This document shows positions 1 through 8,046 of a DNA stretch of 64,000 nt, piece by piece. The notes beneath the pieces were generated by a model. The model was not told the DNA's origin. It worked only from the letters and a program-made list of their open reading frames with translations, and ran no database searches. Both the position numbers and the translations under genes were made by a program. The stretch's first letter is position 1. Each line of letters starts with the position of its first letter. Where the stretch lies: NCBI GenBank assembly GCA_040880465.1, contig JBBDIK010000005.1, positions 79,565 through 143,564 on the forward strand. Reading direction: 5' to 3'. This DNA comes from JBBDIK01 sp040880465. GTDB taxonomy: Bacteria > Actinomycetota > UBA4738 > JBBDHU01.

Positions 1-79
1 GGGTTCGATGCTGCCTGACTGGCCGACTCACCGCGTGGATCGCTCACTGCGGTTCATGCAGAGCGAACGATACCGGTTC

Positions 80-1564
80 TCACCCCTTGGAGTTCGTGAG
101 CTCGGGCTGCCAGCGGAGCTGGGGCTTGCGGGCGGCCTCGGTTTCGTCGATCCGCCGAACCGGCGTGGTGACCGGCGCCCGCTTGACCACGTCCGGATCT
201 TCGTGAGATTCCGCGGCGATCGCCAGGAGCGCATCGGCGAACGCATCGATCGTCTCGATGGACTCGGTCTCGGTCGGTTCGATCAGCATGCCTTCCTCGA
301 CCGACAGGGGGAAGTAGATCGTCGGCGGGTGGAACCCGTGGTCGAGAAGCGCCTTCGCGATGTCGAGCGCGCGGATGCCCGACTCGCGCTTGATGCTCGC
401 CGCGGACGCGACGAACTCGTGCATGCATGGCCGGTCGAAGGGGATGTCGAAGGCGTGGCCGAGACGGGCCTTCAGGTAGTTCGCGGCGAGGACCGCGTCA
501 TCGGTGACCTCTTGGAGTCCCGGACCGCCGTGCGTGCGGATGTAGGCATATGCACGCAGCAGGATGCCGGCGTTCCCATGGAAGCCACTCATGCGGCCGA
601 TCGCGGTGGGGCGTTCGCCCGGGCGCTCGAACCGGTAGCCAGCTGCCTCGGCGAGGACGCGCGGCGTAGGGAGGTACGGCGCGAGTCGCTCGCCGACGGC
701 AACCGGCCCGGCGCCCGGGCCGCCCCCGCCGTGGGGCGTCGAGAAGGTCTTGTGCAGGTTGAAGTGCATCGCGTCGAACCCCGCTTGCCCGGGCTTGAAC
801 CGGCCCATGATCGCGTTCAGGTTCGCCCCGTCCATGTAGGCGAGGGCACCGGCAGCGTGGGTCGCCGCCAGGAGTTCGACGATGGCGCGCTCGAACAGTC
901 CGTAGGTGGACGGGTTGGTGAGCATGACGGCGGCGGTCCGGGGGCCGAGCGCTCCGCGCAGAGCGGCCAGATCGACGCTCCCATCTTCGGCCGAGGGGAT
1001 CGTGATGGTGGTGAATCCGACCATGGACGCCGTCGCGGGATTGGTCCCGTGCGCCGAGTCGGGAACGATGACCTCGGTGCGTCCCTCGTCGCCCCGGTCA
1101 CGGTGGTAGGCGCGGATCATGAGCATCGCGGTGAGCTCGCCGTGCGCCCCGGCCGCCGGCTGCAGCGTCGCGGCGTGGAAGCCGCTGATCTCGCACAGGA
1201 TCTGCTCCAGCTCGTGCAGCATCTGGAGCGTTCCCTGCGCGGCCTGCTCTGGCGCGAACGGGTGCAGCCGCGCGAACCCGGGGAGCCGAGCCGCGTGCTC
1301 GTTCAGCTTCGGGTTGTACTTCATCGTGCACGAACCGAGCGGGTAGAAGCCCGTGTCGATGCTGTAGTTCAGTTGCGAGAGTCGCGTGAAGTGGCGGACC
1401 ACCTGCGGCTCGGACAGTTCTGGGAGCGCGGCGGGGCGTCTGCGCCGGTATCCCGCCGGGATCGCCGTTAGCACGTCGCTACCGGCGGGCGCAACGTTCT
1501 CACCGCCCCGTCCGCGCTCGGACAGGTCGAAGATCGTGGGCTCCAGCTCTCCTTCGCGGGTCAT
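80..1564 (-). CDS. gcvPB: Glycine dehydrogenase (decarboxylating) subunit 2, P-protein beta
   Basis: Catalytic half of the two-subunit P-protein. It decarboxylates glycine with PLP and passes the aminomethyl group to lipoyl-GcvH. At 494 aa it has the usual length of the split-type subunit. The PLP lysine lies in NLHKTFSTPHGGGGPG (K272), and the family signature SAHGTNPA is present as DSAHGTNPA near residue 170. The ATG start overlaps the gcvPA stop by 4 bp (ATGA), so translation is probably coupled. It is the last gene of gcvT-gcvH-gcvPA-gcvPB. The split form is usual in Gram-positive, thermophilic and archaeal lineages, whereas many other bacteria have a fused gcvP. Confidence 0.97.
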   Translation of the reverse strand: MTREGELEPTIFDLSERGRGGENVAPAGSDVLTAIPAGYRRRRPAALPELSEPQVVRHFTRLSQLNYSIDTGFYPLGSCTMKYNPKLNEHAARLPGFARLHPFAPEQAAQGTLQMLHELEQILCEISGFHAATLQPAAGAHGELTAMLMIRAYHRDRGDEGRTEVIVPDSAHGTNPATASMVGFTTITIPSAEDGSVDLAALRGALGPRTAAVMLTNPSTYGLFERAIVELLAATHAAGALAYMDGANLNAIMGRFKPGQAGFDAMHFNLHKTFSTPHGGGGPGAGPVAVGERLAPYLPTPRVLAEAAGYRFERPGERPTAIGRMSGFHGNAGILLRAYAYIRTHGGPGLQEVTDDAVLAANYLKARLGHAFDIPFDRPCMHEFVASAASIKRESGIRALDIAKALLDHGFHPPTIYFPLSVEEGMLIEPTETESIETIDAFADALLAIAAESHEDPDVVKRAPVTTPVRRIDETEAARKPQLRWQPELTNSKG

Positions 1565-2913
1565 GCGGCCACCTCAGCGAGCGTCGCGGCAACTGCCGCC
1601 GCGAACGTGGTGACGTCGTCGGAGGTCGTCATCTCGGTCGTGCACAGCAGGAGGGAGTCGCGGAAGCGTTCGTCGTCGATCGCCGGTCCCAGCTGGAGTC
1701 CCGCGACGAACCCACGGCGCAGCAGGTCGGCATGGACGCGGGCCGCATCGGGAACGTCGACAGCGAATTCGTTCAGGTACGGGCCGGTGTGCGTCCGGAG
1801 CACGCCTGTCGTGGCAAGCGCGGCCTCGAGTTCGCGGGCGCGCTCCGCCCCCTGAGCGGCGACGTTGCGAAGTCCCTCCGGTCCGACGGTCGACACGTAG
1901 ACGGTCGCGGCCAGCGCGCACAAGGCCTGGTTGGTGCAGATGTTGCTGGCCGCTTTCTCCCTGCGGATGTCCTGTTCGCGGGCGCGCATCGTCATCACGT
2001 AGCAGGGACGACCCTCCGCGTCGCGCGCGCTTCCGACCAGGCGGCCCGGGATCTGGCGGGCGAGTGTCTGTGTCGCCGCGAGGATGCCGAGGTACGGGCC
2101 GCCGAATTGCAGTGGCATGCCCAAGGGTTGTCCTTCGGCGGTGGCGATGTCAGCCCCCACTTCGCCCGGGGGAGCGAGGAGCATCAGTGACGTCGGCTCG
2201 ACGACCGCGGTGAAGAGCGCGCCCGCCTCGTGGGCTCGTGAGGCGGCGTCGGCCATCGGTTCGAGGATGCCGAAGAAGTTCGGGTTCGCCAGCATGACGC
2301 CGGCGACGGGGTCTCCGTCCGTCAGGGCCCTTTGCAGCGCGGTCAGATCGGTCGCCCCGTCCTCGCCAACCGCCACGGTCTCGAGCGCGAACCGGTCCGC
2401 GAAATACGTGGCGATCACTTCGCGGACGTTGGGGTGAACGCCTTCGCTGACCAGGATCCGCTCCCGGCGCGTTGCCCGGAGCATCATCAGGGCGGCTTCC
2501 GCGGCGGCTGAGGCCCCGTCGTAGTGCGAGGCCGACACGACATCCATGGTCGTGAGCTCAGCGATCAGCGACTGGTACTCGTAGATCGTCTGCAGGGTTC
2601 CTTGGCTCACCTCTGGTTGGTACGGCGTGTAGGCCGTCATGAACTCTCCGCGTCGGATGATCTCGTCGACCGCTGCCGGGATGTGGTGGCGGTAGGCTCC
2701 GGCACCCAGGAAACTCACGCGTCCCACGTCGTTCCGGGCTGACAGCCGTTCGAGCGCGGGCATGAGCAGCTGTTCTGGTTCGCCGGGGCCCAGTGCAAGG
2801 CCGCCCTCCCGCACCGCGACGGGGATGTCGGCGAAGAGTTCGTCCACGGTGGCCACGCCGATCGTGGCGAGCATCCGCTCGCGGTCGGCATCTGTATGGG
2901 GTCCGTAGGGCAC
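1561..2913 (-). CDS. gcvPA: Glycine dehydrogenase (decarboxylating) subunit 1, P-protein alpha
   Basis: Non-PLP half of the split glycine dehydrogenase, needed with GcvPB for glycine decarboxylation. It is 450 aa, normal for GcvPA. Family-typical stretches are FLGAGAYRHHIPA near residue 50 and TPYQPEVSQGTLQ near residue 95. The start is GTG, 3 nt after the gcvH stop. The gene lies between gcvH and gcvPB with no room for a promoter, so it is part of one polycistronic message. Confidence 0.97.
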   Translation of the reverse strand: MPYGPHTDADRERMLATIGVATVDELFADIPVAVREGGLALGPGEPEQLLMPALERLSARNDVGRVSFLGAGAYRHHIPAAVDEIIRRGEFMTAYTPYQPEVSQGTLQTIYEYQSLIAELTTMDVVSASHYDGASAAAEAALMMLRATRRERILVSEGVHPNVREVIATYFADRFALETVAVGEDGATDLTALQRALTDGDPVAGVMLANPNFFGILEPMADAASRAHEAGALFTAVVEPTSLMLLAPPGEVGADIATAEGQPLGMPLQFGGPYLGILAATQTLARQIPGRLVGSARDAEGRPCYVMTMRAREQDIRREKAASNICTNQALCALAATVYVSTVGPEGLRNVAAQGAERARELEAALATTGVLRTHTGPYLNEFAVDVPDAARVHADLLRRGFVAGLQLGPAIDDERFRDSLLLCTTEMTTSDDVTTFAAAVAATLAEVAA

Positions 2914-2916
2914 GCG

Positions 2917-3312
2917 TTACTCCTCCGCGATCATGGCTCGGTAGGCGGCGGCGTCCTTCAAGGTGTCGACCAGGGTGTCGACCTGGGCTGCGTCGGCGAG
3001 GGTGATGCGCACCAACCAGCCCTCGCCGTACGGGTCGTCGTTCACGAGCTCCGGGGAATCATTCAGCGCCGGGTTCGAGGCGATCACCGCGCCGCCGACG
3101 GGCAGGAGCAGATCGCTCGCGGCCTTCGCGGATTCGATCACGCCGAAGGCGTCTCCCGCGCCGAAGATTGCTCCCGGGTCAGGGAGTTCGACGAAGACGA
3201 TGTCGCCGAGCTGCTCGACGGCGAACGCGCTGATACCGACGACAGCCTCGCCGCCCTCGACCCGCACCCACTCGTGATCATCCGAGTACCGAAGCTCCTC
3301 AGGGATGTTCAT
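2917..3312 (-). CDS. gcvH: Glycine cleavage system H protein (lipoyl carrier)
   Basis: Shuttles the aminomethyl group between P-, T- and L-proteins on a swinging lipoyl arm. It is 131 aa, standard for GcvH. The lipoylation lysine is K63 in ESAKAASDL, and the N-terminal DDHEWVRVEGG motif is typical. The ATG overlaps the gcvT stop by 4 bp. No lipoate ligase, LipA/B or dihydrolipoamide dehydrogenase (L-protein) is present in the window, so those must be encoded elsewhere. Confidence 0.97.
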   Translation of the reverse strand: MNIPEELRYSDDHEWVRVEGGEAVVGISAFAVEQLGDIVFVELPDPGAIFGAGDAFGVIESAKAASDLLLPVGGAVIASNPALNDSPELVNDDPYGEGWLVRITLADAAQVDTLVDTLKDAAAYRAMIAEE

Positions 3313-4439
3313 GCCTGCTCCTCCTTCGTCCGGCGATAGAAGGGCAGGGTAACGGTCTCGGCCTGCTCACGCTGGCCGCGGATCTCCACCTCGAAGAGCG
3401 TGCCGGGCTCGGGCGTGTCGATGTTGAGCGATGCCATCGCGATGGGTGCGCCAAGGGTCGGCGACGGTGCGCCACTCGTGATGTGGCCGCACGGCGTCTC
3501 GGTTCCGGGGAGGAACACCGGCTCGCCGTGCCGCGCGATCATGCGTCCGTGCAACACGAGTCCGATCGGCCCCCGCCGCGGGTGCGTGCGCACACCGAAC
3601 AGTGCGTCTCGTCCGACGAAGTCGCCGAGCTTGTCGAACTTCACGACGTGGCCGAGGCCCGCCTCGAAGGGTGTGGTCTCGGCGTCGAGTTCGTTGCCGT
3701 AGAGCGGCATCCCCGCCTCGAGCCGGAGGGTGTCGCGCGCGCCGAGGCCGACCGGCATGATGTCGAAGCGCTCGCCGGCTTCGAGCAGCGCGTCCCAGAC
3801 GACTGGACCGTCCTCCCACTTCGTGAACAGCTCGTACCCGTCCTCACCCGTGTACCCGGTCCGAGCGATCAGGGTCCGGCGTCCGGCCACGAGTCCCGGG
3901 ATGATCCAGTAGGTGCGGAGCCGGGCGAGATTCGTGCGGGTCAGCATGGACAGGATCTCGCGCGACCGCGGACCCTGGATGGCGATCATCCCGGTCTCGT
4001 CGCTGGAGTCCTCCACGGTCGCATCACGTCCCGCCATCCGGGCGCGGAGTTCGCGGCCGACGACTTCACGGTTGGCGGCGTTCGCGACGACGAGGAACCG
4101 CTCGGGCTCGGCGCGGTACACGATCAGGTCGTCGAGGATCCCGCCGTCGGGAGCGCAGATCATCGAGTACTCGGCCTTCCCCGCGGCTAGGGAAGCGGGG
4201 TCGCTCACCAGCGCGAACGACAGGCCTGCCGCTGCGCCGGGACCGGTGATCCAGAACTCGCCCATATGGGAGACGTCGAAGAGGCCGGCGCGCTCGCGGA
4301 CAGCCCGATGTTCCTCCAGGAGGCTCCCGTACCGGACCGGCATCTCCCAGCCGGCGAACTCGACGAAGCGGGCGCCGAGGTCCTGATGGCGCTCCTTGAG
4401 CGAGGTCGCTCTGGTGTCGCTGGCGTCGCCCTCGGGCAA
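3309..4439 (-). CDS. gcvT: Aminomethyltransferase, glycine cleavage T protein
   Basis: Transfers the methylene group from aminomethyl-lipoyl-GcvH to tetrahydrofolate and releases ammonia. The N-terminal folate-binding domain carries FVEFAGWEMPVRYG and DVSHMGEF; the C-terminal GcvT barrel carries TGYTGEDGYELF and GLGARDTLRLEAGMPLYG. The frame stays open to an ATG at 4547, but that would add 36 residues of low-complexity charged sequence. I chose the TTG at 4439 because GGGAGG sits 5 nt upstream and the product (376 aa) then matches family length. It is the first gene of the gcv operon; I saw no convincing glycine riboswitch in its 5' region. Confidence 0.93.
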   Translation of the reverse strand: MPEGDASDTRATSLKERHQDLGARFVEFAGWEMPVRYGSLLEEHRAVRERAGLFDVSHMGEFWITGPGAAAGLSFALVSDPASLAAGKAEYSMICAPDGGILDDLIVYRAEPERFLVVANAANREVVGRELRARMAGRDATVEDSSDETGMIAIQGPRSREILSMLTRTNLARLRTYWIIPGLVAGRRTLIARTGYTGEDGYELFTKWEDGPVVWDALLEAGERFDIMPVGLGARDTLRLEAGMPLYGNELDAETTPFEAGLGHVVKFDKLGDFVGRDALFGVRTHPRRGPIGLVLHGRMIARHGEPVFLPGTETPCGHITSGAPSPTLGAPIAMASLNIDTPEPGTLFEVEIRGQREQAETVTLPFYRRTKEEQA

Positions 4440-4585
4440 CGAAGCCTCCCTTTCCTCGCCGCGTGCCGGGTTCTCCTCTCTATCGTGCGTCCGGATCCGA
4501 GATACGGCAACGGTCGAGGCGTGCAGGTATCCACGGTATCGCTTCACAGAACGTGTAATCAGCCTGATCCCCGGCGGATCCGTGC

Positions 4586-6151
4586 CTACGCCTGCAGGCC
4601 GGCGGCCACCTCGCGGAGGACATCGATCCTGCCGACGAATCCTGTAGGCACCATGCCGGGAACCAGGATCGGCGAATAGGCGAGGGACATCGAGTTGGAG
4701 ATCGTTACCTGGCCGGCGATGACCTGGCCTTTGAAATCGCGGTTCTGCTGGCTGGAGAGGACCTCGCAGGGCGTGTAGGCGAAGACACTCAGCCCCGACA
4801 GATCGGTCTGCTGGCTGAAGCTGATGTCGTAGGGGCCGAAGGTTCCCGTGTCACCGCAGACGAGGTTGTCGGTCCACGGACGGATGAGCCGGACGGTCGT
4901 GGCGTCGGGGGCCGCGGACCAGTTGTGCGAGCCGTCGAAGGCTATCGATCCGTCCGTCACGATCGATAGATCGTCGCGGACCGTGTAGCTGCCAGCTGCG
5001 ATGGTGAGTGTGCAAGCGGGCGAGATCCTGACGAGGTTGTCGCTGGCCGTATCCCAGCCGGATGGGCTCCCGCCCGAGAGGTAGGACTGGATCGCCGAAC
5101 CCGCTGCGGTGCAGTCCGTGTACGTGGTGATGCGCCAGTCGGCCCAGTCTGCGGCGTCGTAGGTGATGTGAGGCATCGCGACCGCGGGCGGCGGTTCGAG
5201 GCCGATCTCGTTCGGGTACCCGCACTCCGGCGAGCACTTCACTGGCTCCTGCGGTTTCTCGGGATTCCGTACCGACGAGCAGGCCGAGTTCGAGGGGATC
5301 GAGACCGTCCCCCCGGCCCGGCAGTCACCGTAGGCGAACGTCGATGCGATGGTGATGGTGCTGCCGGGGTCGGACGCGGTGATGTGTCCCGCGTCGGGGT
5401 AGATGCACACGCCCGAGTAGCATGTCGCCCCGGGTTGCGGGTCGCTGTTGCAGCCGCCGACGAACGACGCCTTGACGCTGACGGATCCACGGGCCCAGAT
5501 GTTGCCTTCCATGCACCCCGTCACGTCCACGTTCCCCTGGGCGAGGACGTCGCCTTCGATGATCAAGTAGCCCTTGTTGGTGATGTCGCCGTTCGAGTAG
5601 ATGTCGGCGTCGTTCGTCTCGAGGTCGTGGGTGATGTCGTTGTTGTTGTTCAGTTCGATCGAGGCGTTGCCGAAGATCGCCTTGTCGAGCCCGCCGTAGA
5701 ACGGCTCCAGTGGGATCTCGGCTTGAAGGGTCCGGGCCGCCTCCTGTCCTGTTCCGGTGATCGCGGACGAGGTGACGAGCGCGCGCTCAGGGATGTCTCC
5801 TGGTCCGAACGAGCCGTCACATGCGATCGCGTCACCGGCGGCGTCGACGAGCGCGACCGTGAGGGTCGAGGTGGTACGGGGTGACTCGGACGTGATGACC
5901 GGCTCGGCGTCCGGACATACGGACGCCATGGAGTCGAGTTCCGCGACGTAGGTCGTGATCCGCTCCGCGGCCGCGTGGATCGCGACCATCCGTTTGCCAT
6001 CGTATGCCGCGCTCTCCGACGAGTGGATGGCCAGTTGCACCACCGCGGCGGAAAGGGAGATCAGGACCATCGTCACCAGCATGACCGTGATCAGGGCGAC
6101 GCCTGCTTCGTCGGCAAGCGGGGGAGCAGATCCATCGCGGCGGGTACGCAT
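4586..6151 (-). CDS. PilX/prepilin-like surface protein
   Basis: Predicted exported, membrane-anchored protein of about 521 aa. Near the N-terminus DEAG is followed by a hydrophobic run beginning VALITVMLVT, which looks like a class III/PilX prepilin signal with cleavage after Gly. The rest is a Ser/Thr/Asn-rich, beta-helix-like ectodomain with several Cys (for example GCMEGN, CRAGG, CSPECGYP), containing repeated short motifs such as DIYSNGDITNKG and DVLAQGNVDVTG that resemble solenoid repeats. Function unknown; adhesion or pilus-associated assembly is an inference. No pilin-assembly ATPase or peptidase lies nearby. The start is uncertain: ATG at 6151 is preferred, but a GTG at 6193 would add 14 residues. 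Confidence 0.7.
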   Translation of the reverse strand: MRTRRDGSAPPLADEAGVALITVMLVTMVLISLSAAVVQLAIHSSESAAYDGKRMVAIHAAAERITTYVAELDSMASVCPDAEPVITSESPRTTSTLTVALVDAAGDAIACDGSFGPGDIPERALVTSSAITGTGQEAARTLQAEIPLEPFYGGLDKAIFGNASIELNNNNDITHDLETNDADIYSNGDITNKGYLIIEGDVLAQGNVDVTGCMEGNIWARGSVSVKASFVGGCNSDPQPGATCYSGVCIYPDAGHITASDPGSTITIASTFAYGDCRAGGTVSIPSNSACSSVRNPEKPQEPVKCSPECGYPNEIGLEPPPAVAMPHITYDAADWADWRITTYTDCTAAGSAIQSYLSGGSPSGWDTASDNLVRISPACTLTIAAGSYTVRDDLSIVTDGSIAFDGSHNWSAAPDATTVRLIRPWTDNLVCGDTGTFGPYDISFSQQTDLSGLSVFAYTPCEVLSSQQNRDFKGQVIAGQVTISNSMSLAYSPILVPGMVPTGFVGRIDVLREVAAGLQA

Positions 6152-6259
6152 GACCACCGGCCATCCTGCGCGTCGGCGGTGACCGGGTTCCACGCGCGCT
6201 GCGTGAGAACGTTCGGCGGCGTTTCTCTCGAGTCGGGAAGCGGCAGGTGCGAACCCGGG

Positions 6260-7987
6260 TCAAGATCCGGAAACAGGCTCGTTTCGCTGCCGGAGGAGAT
6301 CCAGGCCGCGGACGGCGATCTCGAGTTGGATGCGGGTTTCGGGATCGTCGAGGTCGCTCGCGAGGAGCTTCTCGATGCGCTCGAGGCGGTAGTACAGCGA
6401 GCGGCGCTCGAGGTGGAGGACGCGCGCCGTTTCGGCCTTGTGGCCCCCGTTTGCGAGGAACGCCCGGAGTGTCGGGAGCAGCGGAGACGACGACTTCGCG
6501 TCGTGGTTCATCAACGGGGCGAGCTGGGACTCGACGAAGTGCGCCAGCTCGGGGCCGTCGGAGAGACGTAGCAGCAGGTGATGGATCCCGAGATCCTCGA
6601 AGGGGTTCACGCCGGAGCGGCGGGCGTCGCGGGCGCCGTACGCTGCCGCTTCGTCGGCCTGGGCCAGGGCCTGTCTGAGCGATCCGGTATCCGCAGCCGC
6701 GGACAGACCGACCGAGACGATGAAGGCGGATATCTGCTCCTCCAGGCGCTCGCAGATCCGCTCGCCGATCCTGCGGACCGCCGCCGGATCGGCCGCGTCC
6801 ATCCCGATGATGACGAGGATCCGATCGCCGACCGGCGCCGACAGGCCGGTCGCGCCGAACTCGGTGATGGCTGCGCGGGTCTCCCGGATCATGACCGTGC
6901 GGGCGCGCCGGCGATCATCCTCCGCGAGGTCGCGGTTGTCGGCCCCCATGTTGACCGGTTCGATCACCATGGCGACCAGCGTGCGTCCCTCCAGGTCCGC
7001 ACCGAGCCGGCGCGCCCGCTGCAGGACTTCTGCGGCCGAGGTGAACCGTCCCTCCCAGATGTCTGACATCAAGGCGCCGCGTTCGTGGTCGGTCAGGTGC
7101 GCGACGTGCTGTTCGGAGTGCAGGGTCAGTGCGACCGCAGCCGCCGCGCGGTCGAGCGCGAGGCGGTCGACATCGTCGAGGACCCGTTCCGGCACGTGGA
7201 TCCGGCCCCAGGCGCGGTTCCGCAGGGCGATCGGGATCCAGGTGCAGAGCGTCGGACCGTCCTCCACATGGACCGCCCCGTGGTCACGCTCCTCATGTCC
7301 GCCGCGAGAGTGGCCGTCCCACGTCCGGAGCACGTCGGCGAGCTCGTCCGCATCGCCAGCGACCTCGACGACTTGGTGCGCAGCGTCCTCGAGGACCACC
7401 GGGGCGGCGACGATCGCCGACACGCCGCGCAAGATGTGCCCGAGATCGGCACCCTGCAGCACGAGGTCCGTGAACTCCTTGCCGACCGCGTGAACCTTCT
7501 CCAGGAGGGCGACCTGCCGGCCGATCGCGGTCTCGGCGTCTTTCAGCTCGGTGATGTCGAACATCACTCCCTGGATGCAGAGTGTGCCTCCCGCGTCGTC
7601 GGCCACGATCGTGAACTCGTCCCGGATCCAGACGGTCCGGTCATCGTCGCGTACCCAGCGGTACTCCTGCACGAGGGGACCGCCCGCGGCGACCGCCTCG
7701 CGGTACTCGGTGATCGCCCGCGCCTGGTCGTCCGGATGGAGGTGGGTTACCCACTGGTCGACCGGGTCGTTGATGTACGCATCGGGTGTGATCCCGAGGA
7801 TGCGCTCGATCTGTGGTCCGACGTAGGTCGACTCGAACGAGCCAGGTTCGTCCGAAGGAACGTCCTCGTAGAGGATCGCGGGGATCTGTTCGACGAGTGT
7901 CTGATAGCGCGCCTGCGTCTCGAGCAACTGGCGGCGCAGGGAATCGTCGTTGGGGTCACGGGCGGTGTCGGGCTGAGGCCGGCTCAC
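6260..7987 (-). CDS. PAS domain PucR-family transcriptional regulator (copy 1)
   Basis: Cytoplasmic sensor-regulator of 575 aa. The N-terminal PAS fold spans about residues 22-150 (HLHPDDQARAITEYREAV, VMFDITELKDAE). A GAF-like middle region has VVLEDAAHQVVEVAG near 200. A CdaR/GGDEF-like segment follows, then a C-terminal PucR helix-turn-helix (LRAFLANGGHKAETARVLH, RRSLYYRLERIEKLL). PucR proteins typically activate purine, amino-acid or polyamine catabolic genes; the ligand here is unknown. The GTG start has no Shine-Dalgarno, but TATACC lies 6 nt upstream, so the mRNA may be leaderless. It lies next to a paralogue and an MFS transporter. Confidence 0.88.
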   Translation of the reverse strand: MSRPQPDTARDPNDDSLRRQLLETQARYQTLVEQIPAILYEDVPSDEPGSFESTYVGPQIERILGITPDAYINDPVDQWVTHLHPDDQARAITEYREAVAAGGPLVQEYRWVRDDDRTVWIRDEFTIVADDAGGTLCIQGVMFDITELKDAETAIGRQVALLEKVHAVGKEFTDLVLQGADLGHILRGVSAIVAAPVVLEDAAHQVVEVAGDADELADVLRTWDGHSRGGHEERDHGAVHVEDGPTLCTWIPIALRNRAWGRIHVPERVLDDVDRLALDRAAAAVALTLHSEQHVAHLTDHERGALMSDIWEGRFTSAAEVLQRARRLGADLEGRTLVAMVIEPVNMGADNRDLAEDDRRRARTVMIRETRAAITEFGATGLSAPVGDRILVIIGMDAADPAAVRRIGERICERLEEQISAFIVSVGLSAAADTGSLRQALAQADEAAAYGARDARRSGVNPFEDLGIHHLLLRLSDGPELAHFVESQLAPLMNHDAKSSSPLLPTLRAFLANGGHKAETARVLHLERRSLYYRLERIEKLLASDLDDPETRIQLEIAVRGLDLLRQRNEPVSGS

Positions 7988-8046
7988 CCGTCGGGTATAG
8001 CACGCGGACGCGGGTGATGACGACGTCGCAGGATACGCGGAAGGGT

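Noticed and set aside
1..79. tRNA fragment at the left edge (gggttcgatg)
   Set aside because: No acceptor, D or anticodon arms can be formed.
8..1471. Long plus-strand open frame opposite gcvPB
   Set aside because: Arg/Gly/Asp-rich antisense translation, no domain, explained by high GC and the real minus-strand gene.
4440..4585. Possible glycine riboswitch before gcvT
   Set aside because: The 146-nt leader lacks the conserved GGAGAG...CCGAAGG...CUCUCAGGC-type aptamer core on the minus strand.
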